From Kofleriaceae bacterium (GTDB lineage Bacteria > Myxococcota_A > Polyangia > Haliangiales > Haliangiaceae): a DNA stretch of 59,479 nt. The DNA lies in assembly GCA_018057825.1 (NCBI GenBank), contig JAGPCY010000051.1:1-59479 (forward strand). The letters are read 5' to 3'. The position numbers were made by a program, and so were the translations under genes. Positions 10,096 to 19,234 of this stretch are shown piece by piece (positions within the stretch are counted from its first letter, which is position 1; each line of letters opens with the position of its first letter). The notes under the pieces were generated by a model. The model saw only the letters and a program-made list of their open reading frames with translations, did no database searches and had not been told where the DNA came from.

Positions 10096-11879
10096 CGCGC
10101 GTCGTCGTGACCCCGCGCGGGGTCTACCCCGAGGTCGCGATCGACGGCCGCGGCCGGCTGACCTCGACCCGCGGCGCCCTGACCTGGTTCGGCGACGAGT
10201 TCACCTCGGGGCTCGAGCACTGGGCGATCGCCGCCGACACCGTCGGCCAGGCCCTGGCCGCGCGGGCCCGGGTGCCGCGGCCGTGGTTGGCCCGGCTGGT
10301 GGCGCGCATCGCCGGCGAGCGGGTCCGTCACCGCGGCCAGCGCCGGCTGCGCTTCGAGGCCGCGGCCGCCACCGTGCTCCTCGACGTGTTCGAGGCCACG
10401 GCCCGCCGGGATCGCGCGCTGGCGACCGACGTCCTCACCCTCTACGGCGACCTCTTGCACCGCACGACCTCGCACCGCCTGCGGGCCTCGATGGTGGCCA
10501 ACCTCGAGCGGGTCCGGCGCCTCCTCGACGACGCCGGCCGGGTGCTCCTGGCCAGCGGGCGGCAGCGCGTGACCCCGACGAGCCCGCCGTATCGGGCCTG
10601 GTTCGCCGACGGACGACGCGAGGTCCACCTGGTGTGCCAGGTGCAAGACGAGTTCTTCGTGTCGTGGCAGGGCGTGGCCGAGCGCCTGGGGTTCCAGCTC
10701 CGGCGCCGACGCGGCGCCCACCGCCTGCACTACGTGCGCACCGACGTCGTCGACGGCGTGACCACGACCTTCCACCTCGACTACCGGATCAAGGCCGAGG
10801 GCATCTTCGCGGCGATGGACGATCCCGCGGTCGACGGCGTGATCTTCCTCGGGCACTCCGACTGGTGGGCCCGGGTGCCGCGCAACCTGGCGCGCGATCG
10901 CGGCACCGGCGACGGCCGCGACAAGCTGCTGGTGCTGGTGCTGTGCTTCGGCAAGCATTTCTTCAATGCGCTGCGCGAGCGGTTCCCGCGCGCCCACCTG
11001 ATCACCACCAAGGATCCGACCGAGGATCCCGAGGACGAGGCGATGTTCGCTCACCTCCTGGCCGGCCTGGCCGCCGGGCAGAGCTGGGCCGAGATCCGCC
11101 GCGCCAGCGTCCGCGATCGCCGGACCGCCGACAACTTCATCTTCCCCGGCGACGCCGGCTACGTCGCCGGGATCCAGGACGAGGATCGCGACGGTCGCAT
11201 CGATCGCCACGATCGCTTCTGCAACGTCGCCGGCTATCGCGATCTGGCCCCGGCCACCGGCGAGGCGGCCTTCGTCCCCGATCCGCCTCATCTCCACCCG
11301 CGCGGCGTCGACCTGGCGCCCCGCGAGCTCGACGGCGCCAAGGTCCTCGAGGCGGCGCTGATGGTGAACTCGCTGTCGTACGACAACCAGTTCCTCGATC
11401 AGGTCAACCAGGATCAACGGGTGGTGGCGGCCGGCTGGCACGTCCCGGCCCCTGGCGACTTCCGCTGCACCCGCATCACGCGGGCGCGGCGCGACGGTCG
11501 GCCGATCGTCCGGCTGTCGTGCAGCATCCGCTACGCCCGCGCCGCGCAGCCGGCGTTGACCGCGATCGTGGTCTACGAGGCCTGGCAGTTCTTCGCCGCG
11601 CAGCTCGAGACGCCGCTCGATCCGATCGACGCCGCGCTCATGGGGCTCATGCTGGTGGCCCACGCCCTGGTCAACGCCAACTACGGCGAGCACGCCGCGT
11701 ACTTTCGCGCCTTCGTCCGTCGCTACGGCTTCCCGTCGCGGCTGCCGCTGGCGCGGGTGCTGCGTCACGTCGAGGCCGATCACGCGTGGGAGTCGGGCGG
11801 CCGCAAGGCGATCCGCGCGCTGCGCGCCGAGCTGACGCCGCTGCAGATCGCGCGGCTGACCAGGCTCCTGCATGGCTGA
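10092..11879 (+). CDS. Unknown protein with possible caspase-fold (His/Cys dyad) domain
   Basis: 595 aa from GTG 10092, overlapping the TetR stop by 4 nt. I do not recognise a named family. Seen directly: a hydrophobic strand ending in His (DGVIFLGHSDWW, about residue 250), then about 30 residues later a strand ending in Cys (KLLVLVLCFGKHFF). That is the strand-His, strand-Cys order of caspase/gingipain/clostripain-fold peptidases. A DEDRDGRIDRHD acidic loop (about 360) looks like a calcium-binding site. No signal peptide or membrane helix is visible. Its 3' end overlaps the M28 gene by 8 nt, so the two are probably co-translated. A peptidase function is inference; a noncatalytic domain is possible. 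Confidence 0.7.
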   Translation: MTRVVVTPRGVYPEVAIDGRGRLTSTRGALTWFGDEFTSGLEHWAIAADTVGQALAARARVPRPWLARLVARIAGERVRHRGQRRLRFEAAAATVLLDVFEATARRDRALATDVLTLYGDLLHRTTSHRLRASMVANLERVRRLLDDAGRVLLASGRQRVTPTSPPYRAWFADGRREVHLVCQVQDEFFVSWQGVAERLGFQLRRRRGAHRLHYVRTDVVDGVTTTFHLDYRIKAEGIFAAMDDPAVDGVIFLGHSDWWARVPRNLARDRGTGDGRDKLLVLVLCFGKHFFNALRERFPRAHLITTKDPTEDPEDEAMFAHLLAGLAAGQSWAEIRRASVRDRRTADNFIFPGDAGYVAGIQDEDRDGRIDRHDRFCNVAGYRDLAPATGEAAFVPDPPHLHPRGVDLAPRELDGAKVLEAALMVNSLSYDNQFLDQVNQDQRVVAAGWHVPAPGDFRCTRITRARRDGRPIVRLSCSIRYARAAQPALTAIVVYEAWQFFAAQLETPLDPIDAALMGLMLVAHALVNANYGEHAAYFRAFVRRYGFPSRLPLARVLRHVEADHAWESGGRKAIRALRAELTPLQIARLTRLLHG

Positions 11880-14691
11880 GGCGGGCGGCTGGTCGGTCCT
11901 GGCGCGCGAGCCGACCGCGTGGGACGACGGCGCGCCGCCGCCCGTGCCGGCGTACTCGGAGTTCCTGCCGGCGCCGCTCGTCGCGCGTAAGCCGACCGGG
12001 GCGTGGACCGACGAAGTGAGGATCGAGGGCGACGAGCACGGCTGGCGGATCCCGGCCCGCGAGGCGATGCGCGAGCTGACCCCCGGCCTGGCCGCGGTGG
12101 CGGCGGCGCTGGCCCCGCGCCTGATCGCCTTGGCGGCTGGCGTCGATCGGGTTCCCGGGCTGTCGCGCGATCTGCTCGACGGCAACCCGTACCTGCCGCC
12201 GGCGCCGCTGCCGGGCCCGCCGGCGCTGGCCGTGGTCGGCCTGGCCCTGACCCGCACCCAGGACGACAAGGGGCGCGTGCGCTGGACCCTCCTGGGCGGC
12301 AGCGAGCGCGGCCCGGCTGCGGCGTGGTGGGCCGGTCTGTTCACCGCGCCCGGACGCGCCGTCGCGGCGACGAGCGCAGCGACCCGCCTCGCGGCCCTGG
12401 CCGGGGTCGCCGCGACCACGGTCGCCGGTCTGGCGCGCGCCGGCGTGCGCATCCTGCCGATCGGTGATCGGCCGAGCGGCGATGGCGCGCCGTGGTTCGG
12501 CGATGACGCCGCGCTGATCCCGCCCTCCCTGGCGCCCCTGATCGTCGACGGTGCGGGCGCGGCCCGGGCCCGCGTGATCGTCACCTTTCGTCCGTGGGCG
12601 GCCTTGCCGCCGGCGGTCCAGGCCGCGGCCGCGACCGGCGCGGTCCGGCTGGCCCCGGCCCCGGCGTCCTTGGTCTTCGCCGGGCACCGCGGCTATCGCC
12701 GCCTGGCCGTCGAGCTCGACGCGGCCATGCAGCTCCCGCTCCTGCGCGCCTTGCCCGAGGGGCTGGCCGGCCTGCGGGTGCCGCCGTCGGGATGGATCGA
12801 TCAGGGCGGCCACGCCGGGCCGGTCAGCCACGGCGGGGGGCCGACCCGCCTGCGCCGCCCGCACCGCTGGCAGCGGGTTCGCCGCGACGCCGACGATCAC
12901 GCCGCGCTCGACTACGACGACGCGGTCGCCGACGCGCTGTTCTCCACCGACCCGGTGCGGCTCGGGCTCTACGACAAGCCGATCGCGCGCAACGCCCAGG
13001 TCTGGACCAGCGACTACCGCCTGGTCCTCGACGGGCCGACCGCCGATCGCGCAGCGATCGCCGCCGCGGCGCGCACCGTCTCTGGCGGCGGCCACTTCGG
13101 CTATCGCCTGGCCTGGCCGGCGATGATGGTCGGCGCGCGATCGGTGGTGTGGCATCGGCCCTTGGTCTTCGCGCTGACCGACGGCGCGGCGCCGCGCGAG
13201 CTCGGCGACGGCTCGCTGGTCGCGACCGCCCCCGGTCGGCCGCCGATCGAGCTGTGGCCGCGGGCCGACGAGCGCCCGGCCTGGCGCGCGATCGAGCGCG
13301 GCTTCGCCGACCACCACGAGGCGCGCTACGACGTCCGCAAGCTCCTCGACGCGCGGGCCCGCCTGGGCGCGCCGCTCGCGCCCAGCCTGGCGACCCGGCT
13401 GGTGTCGGCCGATCGCGACGCCCGTTGGTCGACCTGGCGTCGTCGGCTGCCCGGGCACGCCAGCGCTCCGCGGGCCGCGGCGCCCGCGCTGCGGGCGATC
13501 GATCGCGCGGTGGCCGAGCGCGAACCGCCGGCGGTCGCGGCGGCGACCTTCGCGGCGACCGCGACCCGCGACTTCGAGCTGCGCTACTGGCGGACCATCG
13601 CCGGCCTGGCCCACGCCACCTGGCGGGCCAAGAACAACGCCGACGGGGTCGCGCCGGCGGGGCCGGGCCGCGATCTCGATCCGCTCGCCGACGAGCTGGC
13701 GCGCCGTCACCAGGCCGCGATCGCGCGCCACGGCCTGATCGGGCGCGCGGTGGTCGGCCACCAGTGGTTCCGCTGGACCACCGACTTCGACCTGCCGTGG
13801 TCCCAGGGCTGGGTGCACAACCAGCTCCACGGTCCCCGCGAGCGCAACGTGGTGTGCGTGATCCCCGGCCGCGAGCGCGGTCGGGCCTGGGTCCTCGCCG
13901 ATCACTACGACACCGCGTACATGGAGGACGTCTACGACGGCAAGCTGCGCGGGCTGGCGCCCGGCACCCGCCACGCCGCCGCCGGCGCCGACGACAACCA
14001 CAGCGCGACCGCGGCGCTGCTCCTGGCCGCCGACGTGCTCCTGCCCCTGGCGGCCGCCGGCCGCCTGACCCACGACGTCTGGCTCGTGCACCTGACCGGC
14101 GAAGAGTTCCCGGGCGACAGCCTGGGCGCGCGCCACCTGGCCCGGGCGCTGGCCGCCCGCACCCTCGAGCTGCACGAGCACGGCAGCGACCGGCGGATCG
14201 ACCTGCGCGGCGTCGAGTTGGCCGGCGCCCTGATCATGGACATGATCGCCCACAAGGACGACCGCGCCGGCGAGCGCTTTCAGATCTCGCCCGGCGATGG
14301 CGCCGCGGCGATGCACCTGGCCGCCGCGCTCCACGCCTCGACCTTGGCCTGGAACCGCGGCGCCGCGCGCTGGAACCGCGCGCCGGCCCGGGCCGCGGCC
14401 CGGCCCTATCGTCGACGCGCGCGCGGCGTGGCCCCGCCGGCGGTGGCGCCGCACCCGATCGTGGTCGGCGAGCTGCGGCCGCACTGGCACTGGTCGTCGA
14501 CGGTCTTCAATACCGACGCCCAGTGCCTGAGCGATCTCGGCCTGCCGGTGGTGCTGATGATGGAGCACTACGACATCGATCGCCGCGGCTACCACGACAC
14601 CCTGGACACCCTGGCCAACATCGATCTCGACTTCGGCGCCGCCCTGGCCGCGATCGCGATCGAGACCATCGCCCGGCTGGCGTCGGGCTGA
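11872..14691 (+). CDS. Large protein with C-terminal M28-type zinc aminopeptidase domain
   Basis: 939 aa. The last about 300 residues carry M28 peptidase ligands in order: the first zinc His in WVLADHYDT, the bridging Asp in AGADDNHSATAA, the catalytic Glu-Glu in LVHLTGEEFPG, an Asp in IMDMIAHKDD and the last His in RRGYHDTLDT. These fit a di-zinc exopeptidase core. The first about 600 residues are of unknown fold, are rich in Ala and Arg, and show no signal peptide, so the protein looks cytoplasmic. Most M28 enzymes are 300-500 aa, so the extension is large. ATG 11872 lies inside the caspase-like gene (8-nt overlap), making a TetR/caspase-like/M28 operon. The substrate is unknown. Confidence 0.85.
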   Translation: MAEAGGWSVLAREPTAWDDGAPPPVPAYSEFLPAPLVARKPTGAWTDEVRIEGDEHGWRIPAREAMRELTPGLAAVAAALAPRLIALAAGVDRVPGLSRDLLDGNPYLPPAPLPGPPALAVVGLALTRTQDDKGRVRWTLLGGSERGPAAAWWAGLFTAPGRAVAATSAATRLAALAGVAATTVAGLARAGVRILPIGDRPSGDGAPWFGDDAALIPPSLAPLIVDGAGAARARVIVTFRPWAALPPAVQAAAATGAVRLAPAPASLVFAGHRGYRRLAVELDAAMQLPLLRALPEGLAGLRVPPSGWIDQGGHAGPVSHGGGPTRLRRPHRWQRVRRDADDHAALDYDDAVADALFSTDPVRLGLYDKPIARNAQVWTSDYRLVLDGPTADRAAIAAAARTVSGGGHFGYRLAWPAMMVGARSVVWHRPLVFALTDGAAPRELGDGSLVATAPGRPPIELWPRADERPAWRAIERGFADHHEARYDVRKLLDARARLGAPLAPSLATRLVSADRDARWSTWRRRLPGHASAPRAAAPALRAIDRAVAEREPPAVAAATFAATATRDFELRYWRTIAGLAHATWRAKNNADGVAPAGPGRDLDPLADELARRHQAAIARHGLIGRAVVGHQWFRWTTDFDLPWSQGWVHNQLHGPRERNVVCVIPGRERGRAWVLADHYDTAYMEDVYDGKLRGLAPGTRHAAAGADDNHSATAALLLAADVLLPLAAAGRLTHDVWLVHLTGEEFPGDSLGARHLARALAARTLELHEHGSDRRIDLRGVELAGALIMDMIAHKDDRAGERFQISPGDGAAAMHLAAALHASTLAWNRGAARWNRAPARAAARPYRRRARGVAPPAVAPHPIVVGELRPHWHWSSTVFNTDAQCLSDLGLPVVLMMEHYDIDRRGYHDTLDTLANIDLDFGAALAAIAIETIARLASG

Positions 14692-14763
14692 TCGCGTGGC
14701 AACTGACGATCGTGCGCCGAATCCGCGTGCACCGCCGGCGCCTGTGGTTACTTGTAGCGCGTC

Positions 14764-15723
14764 ATGCTCGACGCCGGGTTTCTCCTCGCTGGACTGGTCC
14801 TCCTGTATTTCGGTGCCGAATGGTTGGTCGCCGGTGCGGCCGCGCTCGCGCGCTCGTACGGGATCTCGGCGCTCCTGGTCGGCCTGACCGTGGTCGCCTA
14901 CGGCACGTCGGCCCCCGAGCTGGTGGTCGGGATCCGCGCCGCGGCCACCGATCAGGGCGCGATCGCGCTCGGCAACGTGATCGGCTCGAACATCGCCAAC
15001 CTCGGCCTGATCCTCGGCCTGACGATGGTGATCTTGCCGGCGGCGATCGACCGCAGCCTGGCCCGGCGCGAGGTGCCGGTGCTCGTGATCGCCACCGCTC
15101 TGGTGCCGCTGACCTTGCTCGACGGGACGATCGCGCGCTGGGAGGCCGGCGGGCTGATCGCCCTGGCGATCCTGTACTCGGCGGTGATGATCGGGACGGC
15201 CCGGCGAGGGTCGGTGGCCGACGCCGGCGAGGTCGAGGCCGCCGCCGAGGCGGCGGTCGGGTTGAGCGCGCCGACCGAGCGCTGGCGGATGGCGGCGCGC
15301 GCCGCGGTCGGCCTCGGCCTCTTGATCGTCGGCGGCGATCTGCTCGTGCGCGGCGCGACCGGTCTGGCCCGCGAGGCCGGGCTTAGCGATCGGCTCATCG
15401 GCCTCACGATCGTCGCGGTCGGGACGTCCTTGCCCGAGCTCGCGACCTCGGTGATCGCCGCGGTCCGCGGACACTCCGACATCGCGATCGGCAACGTCAT
15501 CGGCTCGAACATCTTCAACGTGCTCTTGATCGGCGGCGGCTCCGGGCTGATCGGCGGTCTGGGGGCGCCGATCGATACGCTCGCCGTCGACCTGATCGCC
15601 CTCGGGGGGCTGACCGCGCTCGCGGCCGCGGTCCTCGCGACCCAGTCGCGTTTCGGCCGGGCCCCGGCGGTCGCCCTCCTGACCGGCTACGTCGGGTTCC
15701 TGGTCGCGCTGATCGCCGGCTGA
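14764..15723 (+). CDS. yrbG: Calcium/sodium antiporter, YrbG-like
   Basis: 319 aa inner-membrane CaCA-family exchanger. Two inverted repeats of five helices each contain the alpha-repeat motifs: VAYGTSAPELVVG with GNVIGSNIANLGL in the first half, and VAVGTSLPELATS with GNVIGSNIFNVLL in the second. These conserved Glu and Asn/Ser residues bind the cation. The length matches YrbG-type K+-independent antiporters. It starts 72 nt after the M28 gene and is probably an independent unit. Confidence 0.95.
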   Translation: MLDAGFLLAGLVLLYFGAEWLVAGAAALARSYGISALLVGLTVVAYGTSAPELVVGIRAAATDQGAIALGNVIGSNIANLGLILGLTMVILPAAIDRSLARREVPVLVIATALVPLTLLDGTIARWEAGGLIALAILYSAVMIGTARRGSVADAGEVEAAAEAAVGLSAPTERWRMAARAAVGLGLLIVGGDLLVRGATGLAREAGLSDRLIGLTIVAVGTSLPELATSVIAAVRGHSDIAIGNVIGSNIFNVLLIGGGSGLIGGLGAPIDTLAVDLIALGGLTALAAAVLATQSRFGRAPAVALLTGYVGFLVALIAG

Positions 15724-15733
15724 CCGCCCCGGC

Positions 15734-15761
15734 TTGACGGCGGAGGCGTGTCCGCTATATC
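15734..15761 (+). promoter_or_regulatory. Sigma-70-like promoter giving a leaderless hydrolase mRNA
   Basis: TTGACG at 15734-15739 and TATATC at 15756-15761 are 16 bases apart. Only 7 bases separate the -10 element from ATG 15769, so transcription would begin at or next to the start codon. A GGAGG at 15742-15746 is too far from this ATG to serve as its ribosome site. Confidence 0.5.
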
Positions 15762-15768
15762 AGATGGC

Positions 15769-16323
15769 ATGCGTCCACGCTTGTTCGTCCCCGGCTGGGG
15801 AGGCTCCGGTCCCGAGCACTGGCAGACCCGCTGGCAGGCGCAGATGCGTGGCGCCCGCCGGGTCGAGATGCCCGACTGGTTCGCCCCTGCGCGCGGCCCG
15901 TGGCTGGCGGCCCTCGACCGCGCGGTCGCGGCGATCATCCGCGACACCGGCCAGCGGCCGATCGCGATCGCGCATTCGCTGGGCTGCATCGCGGTGGCAG
16001 CCTGGGCCGCCGAACAGCGCGTGCCAGGGCTAGCCGGGGCGCTCCTGGTGGCGCCGTCGGACGTCGAGCGGGCCGATGCGGCGGCGGTCTTGCGCGAGTT
16101 CGGACCGGTGCCGCGGGCGCGCCTCGGCTTTCCGGCGCAGGTCGTGGTGTCCGACGACGATCCGTATGTCGAGCTGGCGCGGGCCCGGGCCTTCGCCGAG
16201 GCCTGGGGCGCCGGCCTGACCGTGGTGCCGGGCGCCGGCCACCTCAACGTGGCGTCGGGGCACGGCGAGTGGCCGGCGGGCCTGGAGCTGCTGCGTCAGC
16301 TCGCCCTGGCGCCGGCGGCATGA
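15769..16323 (+). CDS. RBBP9/YdeN-family serine hydrolase
   Basis: 184 aa alpha/beta hydrolase. The N-terminal RLFVPGWGGSGPEHWQ motif, nucleophile elbow IAHSLGC, acid in VVVSDDDPYV and catalytic His in VPGAGHLN match the RBBP9/YdeN family of small cytoplasmic serine hydrolases; their substrates are mostly unknown. ATG 15769 is preferred over GTG 15748 because a promoter ends just upstream, implying a leaderless message. The last 80 bases overlap the 3' end of the convergent cytochrome gene. Confidence 0.9.
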   Translation: MRPRLFVPGWGGSGPEHWQTRWQAQMRGARRVEMPDWFAPARGPWLAALDRAVAAIIRDTGQRPIAIAHSLGCIAVAAWAAEQRVPGLAGALLVAPSDVERADAAAVLREFGPVPRARLGFPAQVVVSDDDPYVELARARAFAEAWGAGLTVVPGAGHLNVASGHGEWPAGLELLRQLALAPAA

Positions 16324-17431
16324 GCGGTGGGCACGTCGGCAGGTCGTCGACGGCGGTCCGCCACGCCAAGAGCTGGGTCGCGGTCGCCTCGCTCGGCGCG
16401 CGACCCGGCCGCGGGAACTCGTCGGCGGTGAAGACGTAGGTCAGCGCGAGGTTGATCGGCTCGGTGCGATCGAGCGGCAGCTCGCCGTCGGCCAGCGCCG
16501 CTAGCTCGAGCGTGAACCGCCGCACCACCTTGGGCGGGATGGTCGAGTCCCACACCGTGCGCTTGCCGCCGTCGTCGGCTGGCTCGTAGCGTCGGCCGAA
16601 GAAGCCCTCCCACAGCCCGGCCGGGGTCGACGACCGCCACACCCGCAGGAGCAGGTGCCGGTGGACGTCGCCGGTCGGGACCCGATGGCCGGCCTCGGCG
16701 TTCTCGACCTCGACGGTGAGCTGGTCGCCGCTGCCGCACCACCGCACCGCCAGCGCCGCGCCCAGCATGCCGGGGTCGTGGGCGCCGGGGAAGCCGTGGC
16801 CGTGGCGGGTCGCGTGGCAGGTCAGGCAGCCGGCCGGGGCGTCGGCGTAGGGCCCGGCCGCGAACGAGCTGACCGTGGTCTGCATCGGGTGGTCGGTCAG
16901 CGCCACCGCGTGGCCGGCGCCGTCGAGGCGCGGGAAGGGGAACTCGTGGCAATCGGCGCAAAACGAAGGTGTGCCGAAGGTCGGATCTTCGACAGTATCG
17001 TGCGGCGAGGCCGCGGCCCGCCGCGCCGCCACCAGCCGGCCGCCGCGGACGTGGCACGCCGCGCAGCCGACGCCCTGATCGGCCAGCCGGGGGTCGCCGG
17101 CGGCCAGGTCGCGCTGCTGGGCGTCGGTCGGCGCGTGGCAGTTCACGCACCACGGCTTGGGCGCCTGCTGGTACTCGCGCTGGAAGATGCCGTTGGTCCA
17201 GGCCTGACCGTGGCGGCTGCGGCGCCACTCGTCGACGATCGCGGCGTGGCAGGCGACGCAGGTGGTCGCGTCGGTGAGCTCGGGCGCGGTCGTCCCGACG
17301 GCGATCGCCTGCTGACCGCCGGGGCCGCGGACCTGCCAGGCCGGCGGCGGCGGCTCCGGGGCGCCACGCGCGCAGCCCGCCGCCGCGGCCGATGCCACCG
17401 CGATCGCGACGCCCAGGACGACGCGGGTCAT
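16244..17431 (-). CDS. Multiheme c-type cytochrome lipoprotein (five CxxCH)
   Basis: 395 aa from ATG 17431. The signal sequence ends in lipobox-like AAAAGC, so it is probably a periplasmic-face lipoprotein. Five CxxCH heme sites are visible in order: CVACH, CVNCH, CAACH, CADCH and CLTCH, within residues about 55-220, spaced as in cytochrome c554-like multiheme proteins. The C-terminal 170 residues have no heme motif and contain a HRVPTGDVHRH segment typical of this family's beta-rich tail. It presumably carries electrons in respiration or detoxification; the partner is unknown. It lies 10 nt downstream of the NADase-type domain protein (same operon) and overlaps the convergent RBBP9 gene by 80 nt. 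Confidence 0.9.
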   Translation of the reverse strand: MTRVVLGVAIAVASAAAAGCARGAPEPPPPAWQVRGPGGQQAIAVGTTAPELTDATTCVACHAAIVDEWRRSRHGQAWTNGIFQREYQQAPKPWCVNCHAPTDAQQRDLAAGDPRLADQGVGCAACHVRGGRLVAARRAAASPHDTVEDPTFGTPSFCADCHEFPFPRLDGAGHAVALTDHPMQTTVSSFAAGPYADAPAGCLTCHATRHGHGFPGAHDPGMLGAALAVRWCGSGDQLTVEVENAEAGHRVPTGDVHRHLLLRVWRSSTPAGLWEGFFGRRYEPADDGGKRTVWDSTIPPKVVRRFTLELAALADGELPLDRTEPINLALTYVFTADEFPRPGRAPSEATATQLLAWRTAVDDLPTCPPLMPPAPGRADAAAPGPPATRRAPTPR

Positions 17432-17441
17432 GGTCAGCCGT

Positions 17442-18785
17442 TCACGGCGCCGCCGCCGGGCTGGCCTCGAGGCGCACGCCCTGGGCGAGGATCGCGCGCC
17501 CGCCGGCCACCAGCGGGCGTTCGCCGCCGGCCCAGCGATAGCCGTCGATCGCACCGGGATTGACCACCAGGGCCAAGCGCCCGTCGGCGCCGAACACCAG
17601 GAGCTCGAGGGCGGCGCTGGGATAGGTCCCCTCGCGCCCCTCGACGCGACCGCACCGCCCGATCACCAGGGCGCGCAGCGTGGCCGGGCCGCCCGAGGCC
17701 GGCAACCGCTTGGCCCAGGTCACCGACTTCTTGCAGCGCTTGTCGACGGTGTCGACGAACTGGGTCGGGGTCTTGCCGCCCTTGACGTCGAGGGCGCGCA
17801 GGTTGGCGGTGTCGAGGAAGGCGGCGCGGCCGTCCTGGGGCAGGCGCAGCGCGCGGTCGCTGAACCACGGGCCCTCGAAGCCCGCCACCTGGCCGAGGTC
17901 CGGGCGCTCGAAGCCGTCGGCCACCGGCAGCGCCGTCTTGGCCCGCGGCGCCACCTGCACCGTCGGCAGACGGTCGAGCTCGGCCACCGTCTGTTGCCCG
18001 ACCGCGATCGCCTCCTGCCAGGGCTTCCACGCCGGATCGGCGGCCGCCGCCGCGAGCATCCCGGCCAGATCGCAGTTGTCGCAGTCGACCTGGCCCTCGG
18101 TCGAGGTCACCTGGTAGCTCGCGTGCAGCGGGAGCGCGACGCCGGCGCTGCTCCACGCCTTGGCCGCCGCGATCCGACCGGCCCGCCACGCCAAGAGCGA
18201 CTTCTTCTTGCTCTTCTCGAAGGTCGGGTTGTCGGCCGTCGTCGACGAGGCGTACACCGCGACGTCGCTGATGCACAGGTCCTGGTACTTCGTGCCCTCG
18301 TAGACCGAGCCGACCCGCAGCTCGATCGCGCGCAGCGCGCCGACCGGCTGGCTGACGATCACCTCTTGCCAGCCGTCGCTGTCGGTCAACGTCGCCTTGA
18401 CCTCGGCCCGCGACGGCAGGAGGCGCACGACCACGTCCTTGGCACGGGCGTTGGCTGCGAACAGCTCCTTCGACTTCTGGTACCCGTTGCGGATCTTCAG
18501 GCGGACCCGGGTCGTCCCGTCGAGGGGCGTGACCTGCAGGCGCACCCACTGGCCGGCGCCGCTGCCCGGCACGCCCTCGACCCACGCCGTCTTCGGATCG
18601 TCATCGCCGACGTAGTTCGGGTGGTAGTTCTCGACGAACCGATTCCAGTCGCCCCACAAGAACGAACTCGCGTCGATCGCGTCGGAGTAGAGCCGTCGCT
18701 CGACCGGCTCGCCTGCCGCTGCCACCCCCGCTCCCATCACCACCGACGCGAACACGAGACCCGCAAAGCCGTGCTGGAGCTTCAT
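17442..18785 (-). CDS. Secreted protein with NADase-type glycan-binding (discoidin-like) domain
   Basis: 447 aa with an N-terminal signal peptide cleaved after about residue 24 (VAAAGEP). Residues about 35-165 resemble the discoidin-like domain annotated as NADase-type glycan-binding: NYVGDDDPKTAWVEG, GQWVRLQV, RLKIRNGYQKSKELF and the later ISDVAVY. The remainder is a lysine-rich and then Ala-rich region with two CDNCD-type cysteines, of no known fold. Probably an exported carbohydrate- or surface-binding protein. It is co-directional with and 10 nt upstream of the multiheme cytochrome gene. Its promoter region abuts the hairpin repeats at 18.9 kb. Confidence 0.8.
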   Translation of the reverse strand: MKLQHGFAGLVFASVVMGAGVAAAGEPVERRLYSDAIDASSFLWGDWNRFVENYHPNYVGDDDPKTAWVEGVPGSGAGQWVRLQVTPLDGTTRVRLKIRNGYQKSKELFAANARAKDVVVRLLPSRAEVKATLTDSDGWQEVIVSQPVGALRAIELRVGSVYEGTKYQDLCISDVAVYASSTTADNPTFEKSKKKSLLAWRAGRIAAAKAWSSAGVALPLHASYQVTSTEGQVDCDNCDLAGMLAAAAADPAWKPWQEAIAVGQQTVAELDRLPTVQVAPRAKTALPVADGFERPDLGQVAGFEGPWFSDRALRLPQDGRAAFLDTANLRALDVKGGKTPTQFVDTVDKRCKKSVTWAKRLPASGGPATLRALVIGRCGRVEGREGTYPSAALELLVFGADGRLALVVNPGAIDGYRWAGGERPLVAGGRAILAQGVRLEASPAAAP

Positions 18786-18898
18786 CGCGCCATACTACGC
18801 CCGAAACCCACCCACTATTGCAGCCTCGGTCACCTCTAGCGCCCACCTCTCCGACCTACAGCGACGCGTTTCGGCCCTGCGGCTAGCGTTCTGCCGCC

Positions 18899-19232
18899 GC
18901 CCGAGGTCACCACCTCCCCGCGCTGAACCTCCAACGCGCCAGAGGCGCGCGTCTCGGAGTGGAGGCTCGTCGGGGACCTGGCCCCGACGAGGAGAGGTTT
19001 GGCGACAAACCTCCCCAAAAAATGTTTGCCCGAGGTCACCACCTCCCCGCGCTGAACCTCCAACGCGCCAGAGGCGCGCGTCTCGGAGTGGAGGCTCGTC
19101 GGGGACCTGGCCCCGACGAGGAGAGGTTTGGCGACAAACCTCTCCAAAAAATACAGGCGCGCGTCTCGGAGGGGAGGCTCGCTGGGGCTTCGCCCCAGCG
19201 AGGGGAGGTTTGGCGACAAACCTCCCCAAAAA
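18899..19232. repeat. Tandem paired-hairpin repeats (129-bp period)
   Basis: Two nearly identical copies begin at 18899 and 19028 (period 129) and a shortened third spans about 19156-19232. Each holds two adjacent stem-loops: a perfect 10-bp stem CTCGTCGGGG/CCCCGACGAG around ACCTGG, then GAGGTTTG-GCGA-CAAACCTC followed by an A-run. The same two-stem design recurs reverse-complemented at 37.0-37.5 kb. No gene is seen in this 450-nt interval; the frames crossing it are repeat translations. Confidence 0.85.
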
Positions 19233-19234
19233 GT

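Noticed and set aside
18899-19232. CRISPR or terminator cluster
   Set aside because: The repeats are 129 bp with two hairpins each and no spacers, and the A/T-runs lie on the wrong side for simple intrinsic terminators.
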